Origin: Actinomadura luzonensis
Lineage (GTDB): Bacteria; Actinomycetota; Actinomycetes; Streptosporangiales; Streptosporangiaceae
DNA: 64,000 bases
Assembly (NCBI RefSeq): GCF_022664455.2
Contig: NZ_JAKRKC020000001.1
Location: 3,539,001-3,603,000 of the forward strand
Direction of reading: 5' to 3'
The number at the start of each line of letters is the position of its first letter. The first letter of the stretch is position 1. The position numbers were made by a program, and so were the translations under genes. The notes beneath the pieces are model-generated. The model was not told the origin of the DNA. It was given only the letters and a program-made list of their open reading frames with translations, and made no database searches. Below, one piece after another: positions 8,679-17,910 of the stretch.

Positions 8679-9501
8679 GGCCGCCGCCGGCGAACTCGCG
8701 CGCGCCGCGCAGCCGGGTGCGCAGCCGCCGCTGGGTGGCCGCGCAGTCCAGCCGCAGCTCGGCCGGGCCGGGCACGCCGGAGTCCGCGCGGCGGCCGGCG
8801 GGCAGGCGGGCCGGGTCCAGGCCGTCGCGGCGGGCGATGAGGCGGCCCAGCTCGTAGCGGCTCAGCGCGTCCGCCCCGGCGACGTGGTGCACGCCGGACC
8901 GGCCGGGCGCGGCCAGCTCCAGCAGGGCCGCGGCCAGGTCGGCGACGTGCACCGGGCAGCGGACGTCGTCGGTGAACAACACGCCCCGCCGCCGGTCCGC
9001 GGCCAGCGCGTGCACCAGGGCCTCGTGCGGCGAGCCGCCGTCGCCGACGATCAGGGACGTGCGCGCGACCACCGCCGCGGGCACGAGCGCGCGCACCGCC
9101 ACCTCGGCCGCCGCCTTGGCCGCCCCGTACGGGGTGACCGGGTCGGGGACGGCGTCCTCTGCGTAGCGGGCCGCCCGCCCGGAGAAGACCGCGTCGCTCG
9201 ACACGTGCACCAGCCGCGCCCCCGACGCCGCCGCCGCGACGGCGACGTGGGCGGCGCCGTCGGCCGTCGTCCGCCAGTCGTCCTGCCGGTAGGCGGCGTT
9301 GACGACGACGTCCGGCCGCAGCTCGCCGATCAGGGCCGTCACCGCGGCCCGGTCGCGGACGTCGAGCGGCCGCCAGCCGGCCCCCGCCGCCCGCCCGGGA
9401 CGGCCGAAGCAGGTGGCGGTGACCGTGTGCCCGGCCGCGACGGCCTGCCGGACCAGCTCGCCGCCGAGGAACCCGGCGCCGCCGACGACGGTGACCCGCA
9501 C
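8659..9501 (-). CDS. RmlD-like NAD(P)-dependent sugar nucleotide reductase / extended SDR
   Basis: 280 residues starting at GTG 9501. An N-terminal Rossmann loop GGAGFLGG (residues 7-14) is followed by VVNAAYR, a Ser in VHVSSDAVF and the YGAAK pair (catalytic Tyr-Lys), then VARTSLIVGDGG and a C-terminal substrate domain. The family includes dTDP-4-dehydrorhamnose reductases and related epimerase/reductase proteins. No other deoxysugar genes are nearby, so the substrate may not be dTDP-rhamnose. It follows the STAS gene by 6 bases on the same strand, so the two probably share a transcript. Confidence 0.85.
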   Translation of the reverse strand: MRVTVVGGAGFLGGELVRQAVAAGHTVTATCFGRPGRAAGAGWRPLDVRDRAAVTALIGELRPDVVVNAAYRQDDWRTTADGAAHVAVAAAASGARLVHVSSDAVFSGRAARYAEDAVPDPVTPYGAAKAAAEVAVRALVPAAVVARTSLIVGDGGSPHEALVHALAADRRRGVLFTDDVRCPVHVADLAAALLELAAPGRSGVHHVAGADALSRYELGRLIARRDGLDPARLPAGRRADSGVPGPAELRLDCAATQRRLRTRLRGAREFAGGGLTPGPR

Positions 9502-9507
9502 GCGGGC

Positions 9508-9882
9508 TCAGCCGAGCCCGGCGGCCGAGCCCGGCGGCCGGGCCAGCGCCAGCAGCGCGGCGTCGACGTCGGCGTACAGGGGCAGCCAGTCGGCCAGGCC
9601 GGTCAGCCACAACACCTGCATGCGCGACGGCGAGACGCCGGCCAGGGCCAGCCGGCCGCCCGCGGCGTCGGCGCGCTTGTAGTGGTCGACGATCAGGCCC
9701 AGCGAGCCTGAGTCCATGAACGTGACGCCGGACAGGTCGAGGACGACCCGCTCGTCGGGCCCGTTGAAGTAGGCGGTGAGGAACCGGTCGAGCTGCGCCT
9801 TGGTCACCGCGTCGAGCTCGCCGCCGACCTCGACCACCTCGACGCCCGCGTGCCGGCGGGCGGACAACCGCAGATCGATCAT
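9508..9882 (-). CDS. STAS-domain anti-sigma factor antagonist
   Basis: 124 residues, the length of a single STAS domain. The core strand-helix motif VVLDLSGVTFMDSGSLGLI (about 65-83) carries the Asp-Ser-Gly site phosphorylated in SpoIIAA/RsbV-type proteins. In this family the phosphorylated antagonist is inactive, and a SpoIIE-type phosphatase reactivates it. The divergently transcribed neighbour encodes a protein ending in a SpoIIE phosphatase domain, so this may be its substrate (inference). Start ATG 9882 has a good site, GGGAGGGCAC. Confidence 0.9.
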   Translation of the reverse strand: MIDLRLSARRHAGVEVVEVGGELDAVTKAQLDRFLTAYFNGPDERVVLDLSGVTFMDSGSLGLIVDHYKRADAAGGRLALAGVSPSRMQVLWLTGLADWLPLYADVDAALLALARPPGSAAGLG

Positions 9883-10035
9883 TGTGCCCTCCCGCCCGTT
9901 GCCCTCGCCGTCGTAGGCAGATTACTGTCTACCGGGGTGGCCGCGAGGGAGCAATACCTCGGTCAGGACAGTCCGCACGGCCCCGGCGACGGGCACAATG
10001 GGTGCTGTCCGTCTCGCCGCCCAGGGGGTTCTTGC

Positions 10036-13000
10036 GTGGACATCCAAGCGAGCACGGGTCTGGACGCGGTGCTGGCGGCCGGCGGCTCCATGGGCCGCCT
10101 CATGCGCGCCCGCGACTGGGCGGCGACCCCGCTGGGCCCGATGGACGGCTGGCCGCAGAGCCTGCGCAGCTCGCTCAGCATCTGCCTGGCCTCGGAGTTC
10201 CCCATGGTCATCTACTGGGGGCCGCGCCTGGCGACGCTCTACAACGACGCCTACCGGCCCACGCTGGGCGTCAAGCACCCCCGGTCGCTGGGGCAGCCCG
10301 CCGACGAGTGCTGGGCGGAGATCTGGCCGACGATCGGGCCGATGCTGGAGGGCGTGCTCACCCGGGGCGACGCCACCTACTCGCACGACCTGCTGCTCAT
10401 CCTGCAGCGGGCCGGGTTCCGCGAGGAGGGGTACTTCTGCTTCTCCTTCAGCCCCATCCGCGACGAGTCCGGCGGCGTGGGCGGGGTGTTCTGCGCCGTG
10501 ACCGAGACCACCGAGCGGGTCGTCGGCGCGCGCCGGCTGGCGCTCGTGCGCGAGCTGGGCGAGCGCAGCACCGCCGCCGCGTCCTCGGCCGCCGCGGCGT
10601 GCGCGTGGGCGGCCGGGGTGCTGGCGCGCAATCCGTACGACGTGCCGTTCGCGCTGCTCTACCTGCTCGACGGCGAGCACGCCGAGCTGAGCGGCGCGAC
10701 CGGGCTGGTCCCGGGCGGCCCGCTCAGCCCGGCCAGGGTCGCCCTGTCCGGCGGCGGCCCGTGGTCGCTGGCCGCGGCCCGCACGGGCGTCGTGGAGGTC
10801 GCCCACCCCGGCGCGCCGCAGCTCACCGCGCTGGCCAGAGAGGGCTTCGACCCGCCCGAGCGGGCGCTGGTGCTGCCGATCGCGCGGCCCGGCGCCGAGC
10901 GGCCGGCGGGGCTGCTGGTCGCGGGCCTCAACAGCGGCCGGCCGGTCGACGGGTCCAGCCGCGACTTCGCCGTGCTGCTCGCCGACCACGTCTCGGCCGC
11001 CGTCGCCGACGCGACGGCGCTGCAGGCCGAGCGGCACCGCGCCGAGCAGCTGGCCGCGCTCGACCGGGCCAAGACGATGTTCTTCTCCAACATCAGCCAC
11101 GAGTTCCGCACCCCGCTGACGCTGCTGCTCGGCCCCACCGAGGACCTCCTCGCCGAACGGGAGGCGCTGCGCGGGAGCGACCGCGAACGGGTCGAGATGA
11201 TCCACCGCAACGCGCTGCGGCTGCTCAAGCTGGTCAACGCGCTGCTCGACTTCTCCCGCGCCGAGGCCGGGCGCATGACGCCGCGCCCGGAGCCGGTGGA
11301 CCTGCCGGCGCTGACCGCGGAGCTGGCGAGCCTGTTCCAGGTGCCGGCCGAGCGGGGCGGGCTGCGGCTGGTGGTCGACTGCCGGCCGCTGCCCGGGCCG
11401 GTGGACGCCGACCCGGACATGTGGGAGAAGATCGTCCTCAACCTGCTGTCGAACGCCTTCAAGTTCACCCTCGACGGCGAGATCCGGGTGCGGGTGGAGG
11501 CCGCGGGCGAGCACGTGCGGCTGGTGGTGGCCGACACCGGCGTGGGCATCCCGCCGGGCGAGCTGCCGCGCCTGTTCGACCGGTTCCACCGGGTGGCCGG
11601 CACGGGGGCGCGCAGCGAGGAGGGCAGCGGCATCGGGCTGTCGCTGGTGCGGGAGCTGGTGCAGCTGCACGGCGGCACGGTCGAGGTGGACAGCACGCTG
11701 GGGGCCGGGTCCACGTTCACGGTGCTGATGCCGCGGCGGGCCGGCGCGGCGCGGGAGCCGGCGGCGGTCCCGGCGGTCCCGGGGGCGGCTCCGGCGGGGC
11801 GGGCGTCCGGCGCGTACGTGCAGGAGGCCATGAGCTGGGCGCCGCCCGCGCCCGCCGCCGCCGGGGAGCCCGGCCTCGCCCCCGAGGTGCTCGTCGTGGA
11901 CGACAACGCCGACATGCGGGCCTACCTGCACCGCGTCCTGGCGCCGCACTGGCGGGTGCGCAGCGTCGCCGGCGGGCGGGAGGCGCTGGCGGCGTCCGCC
12001 GAGGCCGTGCCCGAGCTGGTGCTGAGCGACGTGATGATGCCCGGGCTGGACGGGTTCGGGCTGCTGCGGGCGTTGCGGGCGGACGAGGCGACCCGGCACG
12101 TGCCGGTCATCCTGATCTCGGCGCGGGCCGGGCAGGAGGCCGCCATCGAGGGGCTGGACGCCGGGGCCGACGACTACCTGATCAAGCCGTTCACCGCGGC
12201 CGAGCTGACCGCGCGGGTGCGTACGCACCTGGAGACCGCGCGGCAGCGGCGGCGGGCGGCCGAACGGGTCGCGGCCCTGGCCGAGGCCAGCCGGCGGCTC
12301 ACCGCCGGCCTCGACCCCGACGAGATCAGCCGGGTGCTGTGCGAGGAGATCGTGCCCGCCTTCGCGGCGGGCTGCGCGGTGTGGCTGCACCACGACGACC
12401 CCGACGGCGACGGCGACAGCGGCGGCAGGCCGCGGCCCGCACCCGCTGCCACGCCCGGCTCGTCGCCGGCGACCTGCCGCCGGCGGCCCGCGCCGCGCTC
12501 CACACCCCGCCCGCCCGCACGCCACCGACGCCGCCCCGCGGACCACTCCCAGCACCCCCAGCACTCTCACCGGCCCCGTCGACCCTGCCGCCTCGCGGGC
12601 CGGCGGGGGCGCGGGCGGGGGCGCGGGCGGGGTGGGGACGCTGGGGTTGCGGCACCGTGGCCGGGAGATCGGCGCGGTGACCCTGGCCGCGCCGACGGGC
12701 GCCACGGCCGACCCCGCCGAGCGGGCGTTCCTGCGCGACCTGGTCGACCGCGCCGCCGTCGCCCTCGACAACGCCGCCCAGTACGAGCGCCAGCACCGCA
12801 TCTCGGTGCAGCTCCAGCGCTCACTGCTGCCCGCCGCCCTGCCCCGCTTCCCGGGGATCGAGCTGGCCTGCCGCTACCGGCCGGGCGCGGCCGGCCAGTA
12901 CGCCGGCGGCGACTGGTACGACGCGCTGGCCCTGCCCGGCGGCCGGCTGGCGCTGGTGATCGGCGACGTGATGGGGCGGGGCGTGCCGGCCGCCGCGCTG

Positions 13001-13504
13001 ATGGGGCGGCTGCGCACCGCGATCCAGGCGTACACGCTGGAGGGGCTGCCCGCCGGGCCGCTGCTGGAACGGCTCAGCGTGTTCCTCGACACGGCCGGCC
13101 GCCGCCGGTACACCACCTTGTGCTACGCGGTCTACGACCCGGCCGGGCACCGGCTGGAGCTGGCCAACGCCGGGCACCTGCCGCCGCTGCTGTCGTCGCC
13201 GTCCGGGCGGGCGCGGCTGCTGCCGGTGCACCACGGCCTGCCGCTCGGCGTGGACGCGGCCTTCGCCTACGCCGGCCAGACCTTCAGCGTGCCGCCGGGG
13301 TCGAGCCTGCTGTTCTACACCGACGGCCTGGTGGAGGACCGCGGGCGCCCGCTGGCCGACCGGCTGGGCGCGCTGTGCGACGCGCTCAGCGGGTGCACCG
13401 ACCCGGAGGAGCTGTGCGAGCGGGCGATGAGCGTGATGGCCCCGCCGGACGGCGGCGACGACGTGGCGTTGCTGGCTCTGCACCACCCCCGGGCGGCTCG
13501 CTAG
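10036..13504 (+). pseudogene. PAS-GAF-histidine kinase-receiver-GAF-SpoIIE phosphatase hybrid, frameshifted
   Basis: A very large signalling protein of about 1157 codons. From GTG 10036: PAS-like sensor (SEFPMVIYWGPRLATLYND), GAF (about 170-320), HisKA with FFSNISHEFRTPLTLLLGP (H355), ATPase with NLLSNAFKF, DTGVGIP and GSGIGLSLV, a receiver with VLVVDDNADMRAYL and phospho-acceptor D665 in LSDVMMPGLDG, then a second GAF. In the second GAF the frame slips near 12420-12470 and again near 12560-12605. From about 12605 a third frame carries the rest of the GAF and a PP2C-like SpoIIE domain (GGDWYDALA, VIGDVMGRG, LLFYTDGLVED) to 13504. The 3469-base span is two bases short of a codon multiple. The slips sit in runs such as GGGGGCGCGGGCGGGGG, so base-call errors are plausible. 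It is divergent from the STAS gene, its probable partner. Confidence 0.85.
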
Positions 13505-13570
13505 CGGTTCATCCCCTTTCGGTAGATTCGGACCGATCATCGTGACGGCCGGCACCACCGGAGGAGCTTC

Positions 13571-15655
13571 GTGACCATTCCTGATCTGACCGACGTGCAC
13601 CCGGCGTGGCTGCCGCCGGAGGCGTTCCGGCCGATCGGCTCGCGCCGGGTGGCGGTGCTCGGCGCGGGCGCCCTGGTGGACACGGTGCGCGCCGAGGTGG
13701 CCGCGGCCCAGGCCCGGTACGGCGGCCCCGCGACCGGCCCCGCGACCGGCCCCTCGACCGGCCCCGCGACCGGCCCCTCGACCGGCCCGGCCGGCTGCGT
13801 GCTGGCCCTGACCGGTGCGGACCTGGAGGGCGGCGGCCTGCCGGAGGCGGTGCGGGCGGTGGCGGGCGAGGCCGGGCCGACGGGGCCCGAGGGGTACGCC
13901 CTGGCCCGCCGCGACGGCGTCACCGTGGTCGTGGCCGACGCCCCCGCCGGGCTGCTGTACGGGCTGTTCCACCTGGTACGCCTGGGCGAGGCGGCCTTCG
14001 CGGCGGACCGGCCGGTCGAGCGGCACGCGCCCGCCGCCGCCCGCCGCATGCTCGACCACTGGGACAACGTCGCGGTGCACCCGGTGATGGGCCAGGTCGA
14101 GCGCGGCTACGCGGGCGGCTCGCTGTTCTGGCGGGACGGCGTGCTGCGCGAGGACCTGACCCGGGTGCGCGCCTACGCCCGGCTGCTGGCCGCCGCCGGG
14201 ATCAACGCCGTCGCGATCAACAACGTCAACGTGCACGCCGCCGAGGCGCGCCTGCTGACCGACCGGCTCGGCGAGGTGGCGGCCATCGCCGCCGAGCTGC
14301 GGCCGTACGGGATCCGGGTGCACCTGTCGGTGAGCTTCGCCTCTCCCGTCGTGCTCGGCGGCCTGGACACCGCGGACCCGGTGCGGGAGGAGGTGCGCCG
14401 GTGGTGGGCGGCCGCGGCCGGCCGGGTGTACGCGGCGGTGCCGGACTTCGGCGGGTTCGTGGTGAAGGCCGACTCGGAGGGGCAGCCGGGGCCGTTCGCG
14501 TACGGGCGCAGCCACGCCGACGGCGCGGGCGCGCTGGCCGACGCGCTGGCCCCGCACGGCGGCGTGGTGCACTGGCGGGCCTTCGTCTACAACCACCGCC
14601 AGGACTGGCGCGACCGCTCCACCGACCGCGCCCGGGCCGCCTGCGACCACTTCGCGCCGCTGGACGGGCGGTTCGCGGACAACGTGATCCTCCAGGTCAA
14701 GCACGGCCCGATGGACTTCCAGCCGCGCGAGCCGGTCTCGCCGGTGATCGCCGCCATGCCGGCCACGAAGCTGGCGGTGGAGTTCCAGGTGACGCAGGAG
14801 TACACCGGCCAGCAGCGGCACGTGTGCTACCTGGCGCCGATGTGGAGCGAGATCCTGGGGTTCCAGCCCTGGGGGCCGGACGGGGGCGGGCGCACCGTCG
14901 CGGACGTCGCGGCGGGCGGCGGCGGGCTGGTCGCGGTGTCCAACGCGGGCGACGACCCGTACTGGACCGGGCACCCCCTGGCCCAGGCCAACCTGTACGC
15001 CTTCGGCCGGCTGGCCTGGGACCCGCGCCTGGACCCGGCCGCGATCCTCGACGAGTGGGCCGGGCTGACGTTCCCGGCGACGGCGGCGGAGCTGCGCGGC
15101 ACGCTGCACGCCCTGATGGACGGCTCCTGGCGCACCTACGAACGGTACACGGCCCCGCTGGGCGTCGGCTTCATGGTCCGCCCCGGCCACCACTACGGCC
15201 CGGACGTGGACGGCTACGAGTACACGCCGTGGGGCACCTACCACTTCGCCGACCGCGACGGCGTGGGCGTGGACCGCACCAGGGCCACGGGCACCGGGTT
15301 CACCGGCCAGTACCCGCGGCCGTGGCGCGAGGTCTACGAGTCGGCCGCGCGGTGCCCGGACGAGCTGCTGCTGTTCTTCCACCACGTCCCGTACGGCCAC
15401 GTGCTGCGGAGCGGCGCGACCGTCATCCAGCACATCTACGACACCCACTTCGCCGGGGTGGAGGAGGTGGCAGAGATGCGGGCGCACTGGGACAAGCTGG
15501 ACGGCACGGGTCTGGTGGACCCGGCCCTGCACTCCCGCGTCACAGAGCTGCTGGAGGAGCAGCGGCGCTGCGCCGAGGAGTGGCGCGACCAGGTCAACGC
15601 CTACTTCTTCCGCAAGTCGGGGGTGCCGGACGCGCACGGCCGGCGCATCCCGTAG
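13571..15655 (+). CDS. aguA: GH67 alpha-glucuronidase
   Basis: 694 residues, the normal length of GH67. The enzyme removes (4-O-methyl)glucuronic acid from the end of xylo-oligosaccharides. The family landmarks are all present: FVVKADSEGQPGP with acid E303, VKHGPMDFQPREP with D382, EFQVTQEYTGQQ with E410 (the 28-residue D-E spacing of the family is kept), and FQPWGPDGGGRTVAD. No signal peptide is present, so it acts in the cytoplasm on imported oligosaccharides. Unusually, residues 52-71 hold five tandem Gly-Pro-(Ala/Ser)-Thr units. Start GTG 13571 follows GGAGGAGC. It converges with the GH3/transport operon and has only a CTTTCGG half-site upstream. Confidence 0.93.
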   Translation: MTIPDLTDVHPAWLPPEAFRPIGSRRVAVLGAGALVDTVRAEVAAAQARYGGPATGPATGPSTGPATGPSTGPAGCVLALTGADLEGGGLPEAVRAVAGEAGPTGPEGYALARRDGVTVVVADAPAGLLYGLFHLVRLGEAAFAADRPVERHAPAAARRMLDHWDNVAVHPVMGQVERGYAGGSLFWRDGVLREDLTRVRAYARLLAAAGINAVAINNVNVHAAEARLLTDRLGEVAAIAAELRPYGIRVHLSVSFASPVVLGGLDTADPVREEVRRWWAAAAGRVYAAVPDFGGFVVKADSEGQPGPFAYGRSHADGAGALADALAPHGGVVHWRAFVYNHRQDWRDRSTDRARAACDHFAPLDGRFADNVILQVKHGPMDFQPREPVSPVIAAMPATKLAVEFQVTQEYTGQQRHVCYLAPMWSEILGFQPWGPDGGGRTVADVAAGGGGLVAVSNAGDDPYWTGHPLAQANLYAFGRLAWDPRLDPAAILDEWAGLTFPATAAELRGTLHALMDGSWRTYERYTAPLGVGFMVRPGHHYGPDVDGYEYTPWGTYHFADRDGVGVDRTRATGTGFTGQYPRPWREVYESAARCPDELLLFFHHVPYGHVLRSGATVIQHIYDTHFAGVEEVAEMRAHWDKLDGTGLVDPALHSRVTELLEEQRRCAEEWRDQVNAYFFRKSGVPDAHGRRIP
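13724..13783 (+). repeat. 12-base in-frame tandem repeat, (GPAT/GPST)5
   Basis: Five exact or one-base-variant copies of ggccccgcgacc, encoding GPATGPATGPSTGPATGPST near the N-terminus of the GH67 enzyme. It sits in the non-catalytic N-terminal domain and looks like a recent slippage expansion. Confidence 0.85.
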
Positions 15656-15675
15656 TCGTGGGCGCCGCCGGGGGC

Positions 15676-16386
15676 TCAGGCGGTGAACCGCTCCTCGACC
15701 TCGGCGATCAGGGGGCGGGCGTTCCGCAGCAACCCGGCGGCGAACACCGCGGCCAGCACCGCCGTCAGCAGTTCGGTGCCGGCCAGCGTGACGGCCGTGG
15801 CCACCACGAGCAGCGACACGTTGGCCAGCGCGGCCTTCGGGTGGCGCAGCAGGAGGTAGGAGGCCAGCCGGGCCACGTCCACCGCCCGGAACGCGAACAG
15901 CGAGGTGATCACCAGCGCGTTGCCGGCCCAGAGCAGGCCGCCGAGCGCGACCAGCACCAGCAGCGCCGCCCACCAGCGGGGCACGCCCGCGACGGCGAGG
16001 TTGGCGAGGTTCGTCCCGATGACGGCCATGCCGGCCAGCCAGGGCGCCCAGATCTTCAGCACCCCGGCGGCGTTGGCCCGGTAGCCGCGCCAGAACGCCG
16101 CCGCCGGGCGCAGGTCGGCCAGGCCGCGGCCGCGGTGGCGCAGGGCGTACAGGGCGGCCGACAGGGCGGGGCCGAGCGGCAGCGCGCACAGCGCCGCCAG
16201 CGGCAGGTTGCCGGCGTCGCCGCCGAGCAGCGTCAGCGCGGCCAGCCCCGGCGCGACGGCGAGCAGGAACATCGCCTCGACGGCCAGCAGGGTGTAGATC
16301 AGCGCGGCGGCCCGCGACAGCGGCCCCTCGCCGAAGGCCCGTCCCGCGCCCGCCGACGGGTCCGCGGCCGGTGCCGGGGTGCTCAT
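15676..16386 (-). CDS. DUF624 (YesL-like) membrane protein
   Basis: 236 residues from ATG 16386, with about five to six membrane segments. The pattern matches DUF624/YesL proteins: an N-terminal LIYTLLAVEAMFLL helix, ADLRPAAAFWRGYRANA, and a central loop before LLRHPKAALANVSLL. These proteins accompany CUT1 oligosaccharide importers in Bacillus (yes, lpl/ytc) and actinobacterial sugar loci. Their biochemical role is not known. It starts inside the GH39 stop codon (ATGA), so it is the last gene of the operon. The far-upstream Met in this frame lies within GH39 and is not used. Confidence 0.8.
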   Translation of the reverse strand: MSTPAPAADPSAGAGRAFGEGPLSRAAALIYTLLAVEAMFLLAVAPGLAALTLLGGDAGNLPLAALCALPLGPALSAALYALRHRGRGLADLRPAAAFWRGYRANAAGVLKIWAPWLAGMAVIGTNLANLAVAGVPRWWAALLVLVALGGLLWAGNALVITSLFAFRAVDVARLASYLLLRHPKAALANVSLLVVATAVTLAGTELLTAVLAAVFAAGLLRNARPLIAEVEERFTA

Positions 16387-17906
16387 GCGGGATTCTCCTC
16401 TCCCAGGCCCAGCAGCCGCCGGTCGTCCCACCACGGCGGCGTCTCGTCCACCAGCACCGGCGTGAGCTCGGCCAGCGTCACCTCGTGCGCGCCGAGCCGC
16501 AGGTCCAGCTCCACCCGGCCGTCCCGGACGGGCAGGGCGCGGTGCGAGCGGGCCGGCTCGGCCGCCTCGCGCAGCACGTCAAGCTCGCGCGCGGCGGGCG
16601 AGGCGGGGCGGCCCAGCTCGCGCCAGGCGGCCCAGGCGTTGCCGTGCTCCTCGCTCACCGACGAGCGCAGCAGGAACGCCGACCCCGCCGGGCCCACCGG
16701 CACCGACAGCCGGACCTGGTGCCCGGTGACCGGGTCCCCGCCGGTGACGTCGGCGGGCGCCCAGGCGAGGACGCTCACCCGGCCGTCGCCGTGCCGGGTG
16801 ACCAGGTGGTCCGCGCCGCGCGCCAGCACCTCCTCGCCCATCCGCGCCATGAACGCGTACAGGTGGTAGGTGGGCTTCTTGATCTGCCGGTGGGTCAGCA
16901 GCCCGAAGCCGCCGTGGAAGATCGAGGCAGGGACGCCGATCTCCTCGAAGACGTCGCAGAACGTCCAGTAGGCGAAGGAGTCGCACACCTCTCCCCCGCC
17001 GGCCAGCACCGGCGCCAGGTACGCGGCGTGGAAGGCCGTGTCGTGCACCGGGTTGTCCGGCCGGTAGGAGGAGTTGAACTCGGTGACGTGCACCGGCGCG
17101 CCCGCCAGCGGCCCGCCCGCGAGCTGCCGGCGCGGCGTGGCGAACTGCTCCAGCAGCGCCTCGGCGGGCATCAGCGTCTGGTGCACGCCGAACGGGACGT
17201 GCTGGGCGGGGCCGGAGCTGTAGGCGTGGCGGCTGACGAAGTCGCACGGCACGTCCCGGGCGGCGACGAAGTCGGCGAAGCGCGGCAGCCACTCGTCCGC
17301 GCCGGGCGAGATCGCCGGGCCGCCGACCAGCAGCCCGGCGTCGACCTCCTTGACGGCGTGCGCGGTCACCTCGTACAGGCGGTGGTAGGCGGCCTCGTCG
17401 GCGTCCTGCCAGAACTCCTTGAGGTTGGGCTCGTTCCACACCTCGATCGGCCAGGTGCGCACCTCGTCGAGCCCGTAGCGGCCGACGAGGTGCCGCAGCG
17501 TGGCCCGGACCAGCTCCGCCCACTCCGCGTGGGAGGCGGGCGGGGTGACGTTGCCGTGCCACCAGAAGACGGTCTGCTCGCCGGAGGCGAGCCCGGAGGG
17601 CATGAAGCCGAGCTCCAGGAACGGCCGGATCCCGAGGTCGAGGTAGGCGTCGACGACCTGGTCCACGTAGGTGAAGACGTGGCGGACCCGCCGCTCGCCG
17701 GCGTGCTCGTAGGGCCGGTGCACGCCGGCGCCGTCGCTGAGCAGCCCGTGGCCCCGGATGTGCCGGAAGCCGATCTCCCGCTGGACCAGCGCCAGCGACT
17801 CCTGGTAGTCGCGCCGCAGGGCCAGGTCGAAGCGGCCGGTGCCGACGCAGTAGCGCCACGCCTCCGACAGCCGTCCCTGGCCGCGGTCCGGAACCACTGT
17901 CCTCAT
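16383..17906 (-). CDS. xynB: GH39 beta-xylosidase
   Basis: 507 residues without a signal peptide, so cytoplasmic. GH39 retaining enzymes cut xylose from the non-reducing end of xylo-oligosaccharides. The TIM barrel shows GFRHIRGHGLLSD, the acid/base Glu in EVWNEPNLKEFW (E159) and the nucleophile Glu in VHVTEFNSSY (E276), followed by a YWTFCDVFEE strand and a beta-sandwich C-terminus. It starts 4 bases after the binding-protein stop and overlaps the DUF624 gene by ATGA. Within the operon it would finish the breakdown of xylo-oligosaccharides once the GH67 enzyme has removed the glucuronate cap. Confidence 0.9.
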   Translation of the reverse strand: MRTVVPDRGQGRLSEAWRYCVGTGRFDLALRRDYQESLALVQREIGFRHIRGHGLLSDGAGVHRPYEHAGERRVRHVFTYVDQVVDAYLDLGIRPFLELGFMPSGLASGEQTVFWWHGNVTPPASHAEWAELVRATLRHLVGRYGLDEVRTWPIEVWNEPNLKEFWQDADEAAYHRLYEVTAHAVKEVDAGLLVGGPAISPGADEWLPRFADFVAARDVPCDFVSRHAYSSGPAQHVPFGVHQTLMPAEALLEQFATPRRQLAGGPLAGAPVHVTEFNSSYRPDNPVHDTAFHAAYLAPVLAGGGEVCDSFAYWTFCDVFEEIGVPASIFHGGFGLLTHRQIKKPTYHLYAFMARMGEEVLARGADHLVTRHGDGRVSVLAWAPADVTGGDPVTGHQVRLSVPVGPAGSAFLLRSSVSEEHGNAWAAWRELGRPASPAARELDVLREAAEPARSHRALPVRDGRVELDLRLGAHEVTLAELTPVLVDETPPWWDDRRLLGLGEENPA

Positions 17907-17910
17907 GCGA

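Noticed and set aside
8659..9501. dTDP-rhamnose biosynthesis gene
   Set aside because: No RmlA, RmlB or RmlC gene lies nearby; only the general family can be supported.
13505..13570. GAAASTTTC operator in front of aguA
   Set aside because: Only a CTTTCGG half-site is present, with no symmetric partner.
12821..16189. 1122-codon minus-strand open frame opposite the kinase and GH67 genes
   Set aside because: It is a GC-codon shadow of the real plus-strand genes; its residues are Arg/Gly/Pro/Ala/Val rich with no domain.
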